Shown here one piece after another: positions 33,757 to 44,632 of a DNA stretch of 64,000 nucleotides (its first letter is position 1; each line of letters opens with the position of its first letter). This stretch comes from Apophysomyces variabilis (taxonomy: Eukaryota > Mucoromycota > Mucoromycetes > Mucorales > Mucoraceae), in assembly GCA_002749535.1 (NCBI GenBank), contig MZZL01000378.1, positions 185,735 to 249,734 on the forward strand. Reading direction: 5' to 3'. The position numbers and the translations under genes were made by a program. The notes beneath the pieces were generated by a model. That model made no database searches. It worked only from the letters and a program-made list of their open reading frames with translations, and was not told the DNA's origin.

Positions 33757-34108
33757 TGATGTATAAAACGAAAATAACAGAATGCTCAAAATAAGCGAGA
33801 CTGAAAAAGATATTCTTTATTTCACAAATGACTGTTCTCTTTAAATATCTTTAGAAACGCATGCGGGTAAAAGCGGGTTGGGGTAGTTACTAATATCTTT
33901 TGTAAAATCTGTATGATCGGTAATGACACGTTAATCTTCTGTCTTTTGATATTCTGTGTCTGCTAGGGTCCCAGCAACAGATGAATAGATTATGAAGATG
34001 TTAGTGTAACCTGATCCATACAGGCATTATAGCTGATATGTTCACTGACAGTCTAGACCTGATGTTTTATCCACTGAATATAGTGATGTAATCATGTCAG
34101 ATATGACA
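33757..34108 (-). repeat. Gypsy-D 5' LTR
   Basis: 352 bp; see element entry. Contains the inferred transcript start at 33802 in a TCAGTCT initiator-like context. Confidence 0.95.
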
Positions 34109-34177
34109 AACTGATTACATTGTAGAGCTATAAACTGATGGAAGCATGGACGTTTTGAAGTACTAGAGAAGTCATAG

Positions 34178-35505
34178 CACTGCAGTAAAATAGGCGTTTT
34201 ACCTACATTTTACCCCTGGATAATACATGATATTTTACTCACTTTTCCATAGGAGGAGCAATCTTCAGTATTGTTCAGTCTCTTCTTTCCCAAAAGAGAA
34301 AAATTAGCAAATGTAAAAATATAAGCAGTATGATAGTGTATGTGTGATTCCTAGGAACTGCATTAATATTTATATCACGCGCTTTTAACATAGTTTTTTT
34401 TCTTTTTTATGGGGTTATTCACATTTTCTTTTTATTATCCTTTTTTTTCACAAACTTTTTCCTCTGCTTTTTTTTTTACTCTATAGCATTTTCAGTACTT
34501 CTTTATCAGCAAACTCACTTTTACAATGTTGATGATATATCATCTTAATGATATATATCCTTGACCTGAAAGTGTGTTCTTTATTAGTAAGCTTTTATCT
34601 TTATTTGACAGCACCTCATTCTTTTTTTTTCTTTTGATAGCTGATATAATTGCAATGTTATAGGAAAGCTTGCTTCTTACTTTTAACTAAGGTATTTTGA
34701 TTGATTGACCTAAATGTAACTAATCTTGACTTTTTATTTATCCTATAGAGTAACTTTTCCTTTCTTTAAAAAATATAGAAACAGAGAAACATGACACATG
34801 TTTTAATGGTACAGATTTTTTTTTACATTGTAACTTGATTATTCATCAAGATAATCTTTTGTAGGCCTATATATAATGTTGCTATTTGTTATTGTTATGC
34901 TGTATGTTTTACTAATTATCATTTTTTAAATTTTATGCTTCTTTAGCCTTCAGTAATTAGGTAAGATTATATAGATCCAATTGTAAAGTTAGATATCTAT
35001 TCATACATTATATTATATATCTTCAATAAAATAAAAATGTTTGTTTTCTCTATATATAAGGCTAAGAAGTATTGTTGTATATGATAAAGAAGTGTATTTT
35101 ATTAGTTAAAATAATAAATGCAATAAAAAAAGCATCCAATCAGAAAGACTAGATAAGGATTATTAGCTCTAATAACATGTATTATTGTAAGCAAGTTAAT
35201 CCAATAAAAGAGCTTAAAGAAAAGAATATAGTCAAATAGAATTCTAATGTTAATTGTTAAATGCATACAACTTAGTCCAATAGCATTAATATAATTATGT
35301 CTGATATATACTGTTTTATCCAATTAATAATGGTATAGAAGGTGAGTAAAACGTGGGTAAAATATAGGTAAAAGGTATGTTTTATCCACTTCTCAAAAGT
35401 TTTATCTACTGGGTAAAACATGAGTAAAATATGAGTAAAATATAGGTAATATTTGACGTTTTACCCAGATTTTACCCAGGGTAAAACGTCCTTTCAACTG
35501 CAGTG
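34178..35505. mobile_element. ncCACTG-2: non-autonomous CACTG element
   Basis: Ends CACTGCAGTAAAATAGG (34178) and inverted CACTGCAGTTGAAAGG (35505); TSD TAG (34175-34177, 35506-35508). 1328 bp with one copy of the interior that is doubled in ncCACTG-1. Strongly C-to-T/G-to-A mutated relative to it. Inserted in hAT-3A close to Gypsy-D. Confidence 0.92.
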
Positions 35506-35648
35506 TAGTGTACAATGGCAACATTTGTTGCAAATAGCATTGAGGTATCTGGCAGTTCCTGCAAGTTTAGTTCCTTGTGAGCATTGCTTTTTATAAGCAA
35601 AGTTCTTTATCCTACTAGAGCGCAATTGGCTGTTGCTAGAGTTGTTGA

Positions 35649-36026
35649 TATTGAATATAAATGTAGACAATAGGGCAATAGACTAGTGATTAACCAGACT
35701 AAAAGATATTAATTAACTTTATCTTTTAACTGAGATCATAAAACTTTTCATGAGGCTTATTCATGATAGCAAAAGATTAAGTACTTAGGACAAATCAAAT
35801 ATCCATAATATAACAATAGTTTCTAAGGAACAATAACAGATCAGATCCATTGGTTATATATACCTGAAACCTAGTTACATAGTAATTGGTATGTTTGATG
35901 AACCTGAGTTTGAATAGTTTATTATATTCTAATCAGTTGTCTCAAAATGACAAGCTGTAGTTAAATAACTGACAGTTGTTGTTTCATACTTGGTTAATAG
36001 TTAATCCTTCAGATATGAATACAACA
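35649..36026 (-). repeat. Gypsy-A2 3' LTR
   Basis: Matches 13264-13679 with an internal deletion of about 38 bp. It abuts the broken end of hAT-3A at 35648, so A2 inserted there. Confidence 0.85.
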
Positions 36027-36319
36027 TAGCCCCCTTCTAGATGAAAGTGTAGGAACTTTGTCTAAACATATAAGCTTTTATGTATGCTTAGAATGTTATA
36101 ATACTCAGTACAATGCAGTCATTGTGTGTAAACATTTTGATTTATGCATGAGAGCATCTTTGTCAGCAATAGTGAGATATGCCAGTAAAAACCTAATTAA
36201 AAAACCCAGTGGGAAAAAAGTCTATAGAAGAAAAAGGACTGTATCCACTTAACTTGGAAGTTATTTAGTAATCTTAGTGTGCTTATTACAAGTAGTGATT
36301 TTACATGTATTGACTGATT

Positions 36320-37463
36320 TTAGTAGAGTCTTACATTTGTTAGAAGAGGAATCCTTTTCAGCATTACAACGTCCCCAATACAACTCAATATACTTGGTTG
36401 AGTTGAAATGTTCAACTGGTTCCCAAGTATCATCAGAGAAATCAGGATAACCTTTTCATCATACTCTATATTTATAATTTCCATGTGTACCTCTATAATC
36501 AATAACTGCTTAGATTTTATAATAATCATCCTTGAGTTTTTTGAATTCATTAGGTGTAACATTTGCCATAGCCTTGTAGACTATATGTGATGTAGGAACA
36601 TCTCTAAACAGAAGTGTACCAGTTTTGTCTTTCAGTATATAGCTACCATTTTTTGTAATATCATGAATAAAGAATAATCTTTTGTAGCATTCATCAATCT
36701 TTCTATTACGATTGACATTTTTGATCATAACCTTACTTCCAATTAGAAATTGTTGCTCAATGATCTTATGCATCTTAGAGAACCTTTCATGATCACATTT
36801 CTATGTTTCTTTGATTCGTTCAGACAATGCCAGTATTAAGACTTCTTGAACGAATTTGTACTTTTTATCAATAATCTTATTTTCAGCTTTCTTCATCTTG
36901 AGTGTTGATGTGACTTTGGTGTAGTCCTGAAACTTATTTGGTTACTTGTTAAAGAGTACTGCATATAGTCTTGACTTGTGAAGACATGCATATTTTATGT
37001 TAACACAATATTGAGCATAATTGAGATATGAACACCAGGATTCACCTTTTCCATATAATATCTTGACAATTGTATACTTGGCCAAGCCCACATAAGCTTC
37101 GTTTACAGAATTGCCCATTGGAGAGTAGGGAAGTGATAATCTTCTGTCAATGCCACTCATTTGTAACAGTTATGAAATGATATCATTTACGAACTCAGCG
37201 CCATTATCACTATTGATAACTTTGAGGAATCTGAACAAAGAGAATATATTGAGTAATTTTTTTGCTATTATTGTACTGTGCTTATCCGGTAAGGCTCTCA
37301 AAATTGTGAACCATAAATAGTAATCAACAAGTACTAACATAAAGTTGTTTCCATACTCTAAAGTGACATCGAAAGACCCAAGATCTATGCACCAATGATC
37401 TAGAGGTTGATCAGGTAAGACTGATTTAGGTAGATGATACCCTACTTTTGTGATGTTAAATTT
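36320..37463 (-). pseudogene. Gypsy-A2 pol, 3' part (integrase end, chromodomain)
   Basis: Integrase core remnants, including SGIDRRLSLPYSPMGNSVNE (about 37155-37100) and MHKIIEQQFLIGSKVMIKN (about 36770), then the chromodomain (about 36440-36480, W.P.EHF pattern). Parallel to 11872-12970 in A1. Stops in the same style. Confidence 0.85.
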
Positions 37464-37468
37464 GTTAC

Positions 37469-37911
37469 TGAAGTGTCAAAAGTGAGATCAAAATAAAGAA
37501 AGGATAACCGATGGAATCAGCGAGACTAAGATAATATTCTTTATTTTAAGTGCTTTTCTTTTATAGTTTTCTAGTTGAATGATCAGGACTATAAGTGTGA
37601 AACTTCTTGTAAACTAATAACATAAGAAGAAAAGTTTTCATTCAATTGTCTGTAATATAAACTAATGGTACAATTGAAGAATCAAGTGTTATTGGTGTTA
37701 AGGATAAGACAATAATAGTTCCTGGTAATCAGTAAGAAAGCTAAAAATAAAAAGTTCTTTTTTCAGATACTGAAAGTCAGAATCGGAGATAAATATGTAA
37801 TCTTGTATAACATGAAAAGTTTTACAAAAAGTTCATCTGGCTATAGCTGAGACATTGCCAAGATTCAGAAAATATGGCTAAGTCACTATGAAAAGGATGT
37901 TAGATATGACA
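37469..37911 (-). repeat. Gypsy-B 3' LTR
   Basis: 443 bp; generally the more A/T-mutated of the pair. Confidence 0.95.
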
Positions 37912-39483
37912 TTGCCCCCTGCCAGGTTGGAACAACCATTTGAAATGGTTGTGTAAAGTCCCTACACTTATGGATATTGATATCAATAGCAATATTGATA
38001 AAAACCCTGTCAAAAAACCCAGTAAGAAAAATTAGGGAAAAGACATGCTCCAAGCACATCTACGTTTGATAGAACGTCTGTTTGAATCTTCAATGGGAGG
38101 TTTTCTATCACCCAGTTTACGTCATTGCCAGTATTTTTCAATGAGTAAAAGATCACTGAAGTGTTCTACTGGCTCCCATATATTATGTTCAGAACTATAG
38201 TTCTTCCACTATACTCTATAAAGGTATTGACCTAATTTGCCCAGTTTAACCTTGTGATCGACAATAGCTTGTACTTCATAGATGTTATCTGTTTTAACAA
38301 CAGTGTCTTGAGAAATAAGCTTAATGTAAGAGGGTGGAATGTTTTAGGCAAGTAGTGCACCTGTTTCATTAGTAAGTATGTAACTACCTCCTTTTGTCTT
38401 TCCACTAACAGTGAATAGTCCTTCATATTATGGATCAGTCTTTGATGATCACATGACATTTTTGATCATGACCTTACTGCCATTGGGAAATTCCCTGAAT
38501 AATATAGTGACTAGATTCAAACTTTGTCTGTTCCATTGCATGCAGTGTTTTGATGCGTTTATTGATAGCTGGAATGACGATCTTTTTCATTTCTTCAATT
38601 TGTTTCTAATGTTCTTTAATATTGTAAGAGTGAGAAGAAGTCTTACCAAGCTCCATATTTTGGTAGTCCTGGAAAGGATTGATTCATCATGCAAACATCA
38701 AGTTAAATGGACAGATGGAATGTAGCTTGGTATGTTTGAGGTTCATTGCCAGTTGTATACTTGGGACATATAAATCCCAATTGTCCTTTTTGCCCTCCAA
38801 ACGTTTGATGATTACCTGTTTTGTTATGTCAACTCACTTCTCAGCAACTCTATTGGCTTGAGGATGATAAGGTACAACAAGTTGGTGGTCAAAGCCAGAA
38901 TGTTCATGATCAAATCTATCAGCTCATTGACAAACTCAGAACCATTGTCAGATTGTAAAATCTTTGGGAAGCCAAAATTACAGAAAACTTTAATAAGTTA
39001 GTATGCGATTGTAAGGGCAGATTTATCTGGTATAGCTCATAGAATATAGAAGCGAGTAAAGATATTGACCATGACAAGAATGTAGTTATTGCCGCTTGTA
39101 GAGGTAGTGCTGAGCGTACCCAGATCAATTGCCCAGTGATCTCCAGGAGCATTTACAGTGACGTTCTTCAGAGGATGGTAGCTGTGTTTGCCAATGTTAA
39201 AGCGCTGGCAAGCAGGGCATTTGGCAATGATGTTTAAGGCATCCTGTTTAAGATTGGCCTAATGTAAGCCATCACTGTGGATTGCTTTGATAATAGTATC
39301 TACACTAAAGTGACTCATTAAGTGGGCTTGTTCAAGGAGATTAGGTCACTCCTCTTCCAGTGGCGTCATATAGTCAGCAGGTTGGAGCATCTGCTGAGCT
39401 GGTTCCTGCAGTTTGTTGTAAGAGGGTGCAGCCTCTTGTATGGAACGTGAGTCACTGTATTTAAGTGACGTTTTGTCTATATT

Positions 39484-39493
39484 ACCCCCCTCT
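39484..39493 (-). promoter_or_regulatory. Candidate central PPT of Gypsy-B
   Basis: Minus-strand AGAGGGGGGT coding for LEGG between RNase H and integrase, the same position as in Gypsy-D. Confidence 0.5.
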
Positions 39494-40178
39494 AACTCTT
39501 TTGCCATAGGGAAAAGGTGAGACAAAGTATTAGGCAAAACGTTTTTGATACCCAGTAAATGAGCAATGTCATACGTATAGTTGCAAAGGATGTCCAACTA
39601 GTTGACCATTATAGGGTTTACGACGGGCTGCGTGTGGATGTAGGTCAGTGCCTTATGGTCCGTGTACAGTGTAAACTTGTGACCCCACAAAAACTGGTGG
39701 AATTTGTAGAATGCATAGATGACAGTGAGAAGCTCATGTTTTGTCATAGAATAGTTATGTTCAGCAGAGTTGAGAGCGCAAGCCATAAAACCAATGTAAT
39801 GGTATTGGTTGTCAATGACCTAGAAAAGAACAGCACTGATGCTAACGTTAGACGCATCTGTAGCTACAGCGAATGAGTAGCATAAGTCAGGGGGACTAAG
39901 AACGGGAGCATGTAGTAACATCGTCTTGATGTTGTCAAATGCCTGCATATGTTCCATGGTCCATAAATCCCTGAGAGAATCCTTGTAGTGTAGGCGGTCC
40001 AGGGGCGCCATAATAGTAGAGAGGTTGGGAAGATGCTCTCTGAAGTAATTGACAAGGCCCAGGAAACGTTGTATGTCCTTACCAGTAGTGGGTTGAGGCC
40101 ATTTTTGCACGTTGGTGACTTTGTATAGATCCAAGGAAACACTTTTGGCACTAACATAGAAACTGAGCAGGTAAACAG

Positions 40179-41541
40179 CACTGCAGTCAAAAAAAGATTC
40201 TACTATTGGTAGAAACTTGGTGGAATCTGAGATTCCACCACCTTTCCACCATCTTTCCACCGCTTTTCTACCATGTGGTGGAATCTTTTCAAAGGTTTGT
40301 GGAATGTACCTTCCACCACCTTTTCCACCACCTTTCTACCCCCCCAAGTTTAACAATTGGATAAACTGCTATATGACAGAGACCATTACGTTGATGTTAT
40401 TGGATCAAGTAGTATGCATTAGAGGCTAACGTTTTAGTTTCATTCAACCATATTCCTTTATTCAAGCACTTTTTATTAGATTAACTTGCCTACAATGATA
40501 TATTCTATTGAAGCTACTGATTTTTATCTAGTCTATCTGATTGGATGTTCTTTTTGTTATGTACATTATTTTAGCCATTAAGATACACTTCTTTATCATA
40601 TACAAGAAGCTTCTTTAGCTATATATATAGGAAAAAAACAGACACTTTTATTTTCTTGGAGCTATGTAGCGTAATGTACTAACAAATAGCTAACTTTATG
40701 CTTAGTTTTATATTATCTTACCTAATTACTGAAGGTTAAAGAAGCATAGCTTTTAAAAATGACAATTAATAAAACATACTAAAAGCTAACACACAGTAGC
40801 ATACCTAAGCCAGCATGCAATAATGAATGGCAGCATTACGTATAGGCCTACAAAAAGTTACCTTGCCAAGTAACTAAATTACGACGTAAAAAAGTATCTG
40901 TACCATTAAAAAGTATGTCATCTTTCTCTGTTTCCATTTTGTTAAGAAACAAAAGCTACTCTATATAATAATCAAAAAGTCAAGATTAGTTACATTTAGG
41001 TCAATCAATCAAAATACCTTATTAAAAGTAAGAAGCAAGCTCTTCTATAACGTAGTGATCATTTTAGCTATCAAAAGAAAAAAAGAATGAGATGCTATGA
41101 AATGAAGATAAAAGCTTACCAGCAAAGGGTATGCTTTTAGATCAAGGTTGCATATTATTAAGATTATATAGTAGCAACGTTTTCAAAGTGAGTTTTCTGA
41201 TGAAGAAGTGGTAAAACACTATGAAACAAAAAATGGTATAGAGGAAAAAGTTTGTAAAAGAAAAGGATGAATAAAAGGAAAACGCGGATAACTCTGTAAA
41301 AAAAAAGAAACCATGTTAGAAGCGCGTGACATAAATAATTATGCAGTTCCTGGGAAATGTGAATGCACTAGTTTTGCTGTGGTAACTTAATTTTGTATGC
41401 ATGTCTGCTACAGTAACAGCGTTTGGGCGGAGAGAAAAATGTGGTAATATAAGAAATTCTACCACCTGGGTAGAAAGTGGGTGGAACCAGAGATTCTACC
41501 ATGTGGTGTAAAGGTGGTAAAATCACCCTTCAACCGCAGTG
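40179..41541. mobile_element. ncCACTG-3: non-autonomous CACTG element with different subterminal arms
   Basis: Ends CACTGCAGTCAAA (40179) and inverted CACTGCGGTTGAAGG (41541), TSD CAG (40176-40178, 41542-41544). 1363 bp. The interior (about 40370-41330), inverted, is clearly homologous to 25600-26550 of ncCACTG-1, but the arms are built of CCACC/GTGGTGGAATC motifs instead of GGGTAAAAC. No transposase. Confidence 0.92.
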
Positions 41542-42819
41542 CAGACTGTTGCACAAAGTGGCATTTGTCTGGATTAAGAATCAAGTTTACATCTGTGAGA
41601 CGTTGAATAGCCTCTTGGACATAATGGACGTGTTCAACAAGATTCTTGGAGAAAATAATGATATCATCTATAAAGGTAGTGACAAACGGTGTATCTTGGT
41701 AGATGTAGTTCATCACTTGTTGAAATTTGGATGAAATAGGCTTCAAACTAAAAAGACAGCCACAGAACATATACTGGATACCGTTTACTGTAAAGGCAGT
41801 CTTGTGTTGATCAGGCTTGTGGATCTTAAAACGGTGGAATACATTTTTCAGATTGAGCATGGTAAAGACTATGGCACCAGACATCTTCTTAAAAATGTCA
41901 CTGATATGAGAAAGAGAGAAGCGATCATCAGGAAGTAAACAGGTGATGTGGCGCAGATCCAAACAAGGACAGTACTTGGTAAAGTTACCATCAATATCCT
42001 TTTTAGGAGCAAATGTTAACAGACTGTTCCAAGCCATGTTGACAGGTGCCCTAGTGATGATACCATCCAAGAGCCACTTATCAATCTGTTCCTATAAGAT
42101 TGGTTTAAGTGTTTCTGGAACCTTGCAAGGAAGACGATAGGCTGTAACGCCAGCAGGAGTATCCAAACGGATGATGGATTCTGGAACTGTGCAGAATGAT
42201 GAAGAAGGAATGGAAGTATTAGCCTGTATGAAGGTCTGTATAGCTTCATGAAATTTCTGTTGTTCTGATAAAGAACCTGCAGGAGAATTGTTAGGCTCAA
42301 AATTATCAAGAGAATTGGATGGCAGTTGTGGAAGGCCTGTATGATGCCAACAAGAAGGAAGACCTTTCAAATGAATGCCAAAATGATGTTTTATATCATT
42401 GCCAATGCAAACTTCTACTTTGCCATGTAAATCAAAAACTTCAAAGGAATGACTGATAGTTTTGCCATTGCAACTGATTGACAATTTATTTGTGATACTC
42501 AGTCTATCTACAGAAATGTGCTTGTTTGCAAGATGTACTACTCTAGACTGTGGTATGATCTGTCATTAGAAACGGTAGCACAGAGAAGAAGAGACAGTAC
42601 TCGTGGTTGCACCTGGGTCCAATAAGGCCCAAAGCTCATGATTCTATAAGATGATAGGTATGTAATATGAGCGTATGTTCTCAAAAGAATACTCATCAAT
42701 ACTGCATGATAACTTACATTGGATGCAAGTGCCAGAAAGGGTTTCTTGTACCTCTTCTATGTTGATGTCTGGTGTATCCTTAGGAGCTGGTTCAGCAGGC
42801 TGAACATATGTGCTTCAGA

Positions 42820-44140
42820 TAGCCACTGTCTTGCACTTGTGGCCAGGAACGCAAAGGTTCCCGCAAGTGAAGCAAGACTTGCTTTTGCCTTTATCCTTGT
42901 TAGAAGGTGTGTCAGGCGCTGGAGCATGGGATGACAATGACGAGGAAGATGGACTAGGAGCAGCAGTAGTAGACACCAAAAATTGACAGAAAGGATTGTG
43001 CTTACTGGTTGGACCAGAACCAACAAAGGAACCCTGTAGTTGTGTAAAGAGTGCAGCTTTGCAGCACTTTTCAGTGCTATGGCGACCTTTGCCATGGATA
43101 TGGCAGTATTTGGCCAATGTCTTGGATGACGATGGGGAGGATGGTGAAACAGTATCAGCCCTGCGTTTCTTTCTGTCATCATATGTAGGAATGGATTCTG
43201 ATGATGGTGAGAGAGAGGGCAAAGGAGATACTACTTGATGCTGATGAGAATGACCATGGCATTGGCATGTACGGCCTTCTAGAGAGAGAGCAAGAGAAGC
43301 GATTTGCTGGACTGACTGCTTGTTTTCAGGTGCCAGACCAGCATGAGCAGTATCTACTCTGTTGGCCAGATCAGGAAGCAAAGCACCAAGATACCGGTTC
43401 ACCATAATAAGGTTGTCAGGAGCATGGGCCTCCTAACACAAACGTTCAAACCAGGCAGTGAAGGCAGAGACAGACTCTAAAGGATGCATACAAATCACCA
43501 TAAATTCATCAGTAAGGTTTAATAACCATTCAGCATCCTGAACAGCAAAATTCTAGATTAGGGCAGACTTGGCAAAACTCCAAGGTTGATAGCCTTGATC
43601 TTCCAGATGTACCTCAAACCAGGAATGGTGGTCTGGTGACATGACAATAGATAAATAGATATGCCATACCTCATTGATGTTGAGGAAATCAGCACGAATT
43701 ACATCCTGGAAGTGGATCAAACAGTCGTGGATACTAGGGTAGATAATGGCATCTGATTTCCATTTATAACCAACCTATTGGAAGAAGGGAAGGTTGGTTG
43801 GTGTGCGGTGGGATTTATGAGACTTGACAGACATAGACGGTGCTGATGATTTGATGAGTTTTTGAGTGCCCAACATAACTTGAATCTGTCCAGACAACTG
43901 TTCCATTTCCTGACCAATCTGGATAATGGCCGCTTGGTCCTTGGCCTGGACTGCTCTGGCGTTCTTGACCATTAACAAGGCCAATTCATCCCTGAGCTCT
44001 GAAAGAACTTCTTTGGCCTACACTTGAGGTGAAGGGGAAAGAGGGGTAGTGGAAATATCTGACATAACTGAGTGTTCCTTAGCAGGAACACTGGGAGAAA
44101 CGGCATTAGAAAAGGAAGTGTTAAAGGTAGGGAAAGACAT
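42820..44140 (-). pseudogene. Gypsy-B gag
   Basis: ATG 44140 (MSFPTFNTSF), Ser/Pro-rich start, helical segment (QIGQEMEQLSGQIQVML). TAG/TGA stops near 44020, 43775, 43555 and 43435. From 43405 a 196-codon run is open, ending in YCHIHGKGRHSTEKC (about 43105) and CFTCGNLCVPGHKC (about 42855). Confidence 0.85.
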
Positions 44141-44170
44141 GGTAAGTGAAAATAAAGAAAAAAAAAGAAT

Positions 44171-44184
44171 TCACTGAAAAAAAA
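44171..44184 (-). promoter_or_regulatory. Gypsy-B self-primer binding site
   Basis: After the LTR: T run, then TCAGTGA (44177-44171), followed by ATTC. It pairs with TCGCTGA of the inferred transcript AGTCTCGCTGA (44243-44233), with one mismatch that is a CpG transition. Confidence 0.6.
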
Positions 44185-44627
44185 TGAAGTGTCAAAAGTG
44201 AGATCAAAATAAAGAAAGGATAACCAATGGAATCAGCGAGACTGAGATAATGTTCTTTATTTCAAGTGCTTTTCTTTTATAGTTTTCTAGTTGAATGATC
44301 AGGACTATAAGTGTGAAACTTCTTGTAAACCAATAACATAAGAAGAAAAGTTTTCATCCAATTGTCTGTAATATAAACTAATGGTACAATTGAAGAATCA
44401 AGTGTTATTGGTGTTAAGGATAAGACAATGATAGTTCCTGGTAATCGGTAAGAAAGCTAAGAATAAAAAGTTCTTTTTTCAGATACTGAAAGTCAGAATC
44501 GGAGATAAATATGTGATCTTGTATAACATGAAAAGTTTTACAAGAAGTTCATCTGGCTATAGTTGAGACATTGCTAAGATTCAGAAAATATGGCTAAGTC
44601 ACTATGAAAAGAATGTTAGATATGACA
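44185..44627 (-). repeat. Gypsy-B 5' LTR
   Basis: 443 bp; see element entry. Confidence 0.95.
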
Positions 44628-44632
44628 GTTAC

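Larger units (their letters stand above)
28421..34108 (-). mobile_element. Gypsy-D: full-length Ty3/Gypsy chromovirus
   Basis: Bounded by 352-bp LTRs (28421-28772 and 33757-34108, TG...CA) and a 5-bp TSD AACTG (28416-28420, 34109-34113). Coding strand is minus: gag, protease, RT, RNase H, integrase, chromodomain. PPT CCTGGTGGGGGGTAA (28787-28773) abuts the 3' LTR. The LTRs differ at 8 of 352 positions, all transitions and 6 at CpG, so it is one of the younger insertions. Inserted in hAT-3A. Confidence 0.95.
14384..35648 (+). mobile_element. hAT-3A: hAT transposon interrupted by four later elements
   Basis: Left end TAAGGATTATTAAAAATC at 14384 matches the left end of hAT-3B (52446, TAGGGATCGTC). 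Own sequence survives at 14384-15643, 24501-25411, 27497-28420, 34109-34177 and 35506-35648. Each break is explained by a bounded insertion with its own TSD, and hAT-3B gives the uninterrupted order. The right end is lost at 35648, where Gypsy-A2 begins. Compared with hAT-3B this copy is heavily shifted to A/T by transitions. Confidence 0.9.
15590..35648 (+). pseudogene. hAT-3A transposase, exploded by insertions
   Basis: Pieces of the same protein as hAT-3B: the N-terminal end before 15643; a zinc-finger-like region and catalytic start (24502-25411, ending near IVESEVFAAKDN); the middle (27497-28420); a short piece (34109-34177); and the hATC end (35506-35648, ending in the SSVPCEHCF-equivalent region). 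Many G-to-A and C-to-T changes: for instance TGG to TAG at 25111-25113 and at 25174-25176, and the TAG at 25180-25182 that hAT-3B also carries. Non-functional. Confidence 0.85.
37990..42819 (-). pseudogene. Gypsy-B pol
   Basis: Protease box reads LLDPGATTSTV (about 42620), Pro where Ser/Thr normally follows the catalytic Asp. RT (42070 to 41545) has intact TFIDDIIIF (about 41670). ncCACTG-3 interrupts just after NPDKCHF. RT end and RNase H follow (40178 on, ATDASNVSISAV about 39860, TDHKAL). Integrase with AIDLGTLS (about 39130) and QSDNGSEF (about 38950). Chromodomain with WEPVEHF (about 38165). CCCACTGGG-like motif (AGTAAGAAAA, 38012-38030). TAG at 42092 lies at the same alignment position as TAA in Gypsy-D. 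Many other stops. Confidence 0.88.
37469..44627 (-). mobile_element. Gypsy-B: full-length Ty3/Gypsy chromovirus, carrying ncCACTG-3
   Basis: 443-bp LTRs (37469-37911 and 44185-44627; TGTCATATC...GACACTTCA on the minus strand), TSD GTTAC (37464-37468, 44628-44632), PPT CCTGGCAGGGGGCAA (37926-37912). Gene order gag-PR-RT-RH-IN-chromodomain on minus. LTRs differ at about 14 positions, all transitions. RT is split by ncCACTG-3. Confidence 0.95.

Noticed and set aside
33757..33760. tRNA-type primer binding sites after the LTRs
   Set aside because: None of the sequences after the LTRs starts TGG or resembles a tRNA 3' end; self-priming fits better.
41459..41545. Longer RT ORF of Gypsy-B continuing through 41459
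   Set aside because: The last residues read into the ncCACTG-3 arm; homology to RT ends at 41545.
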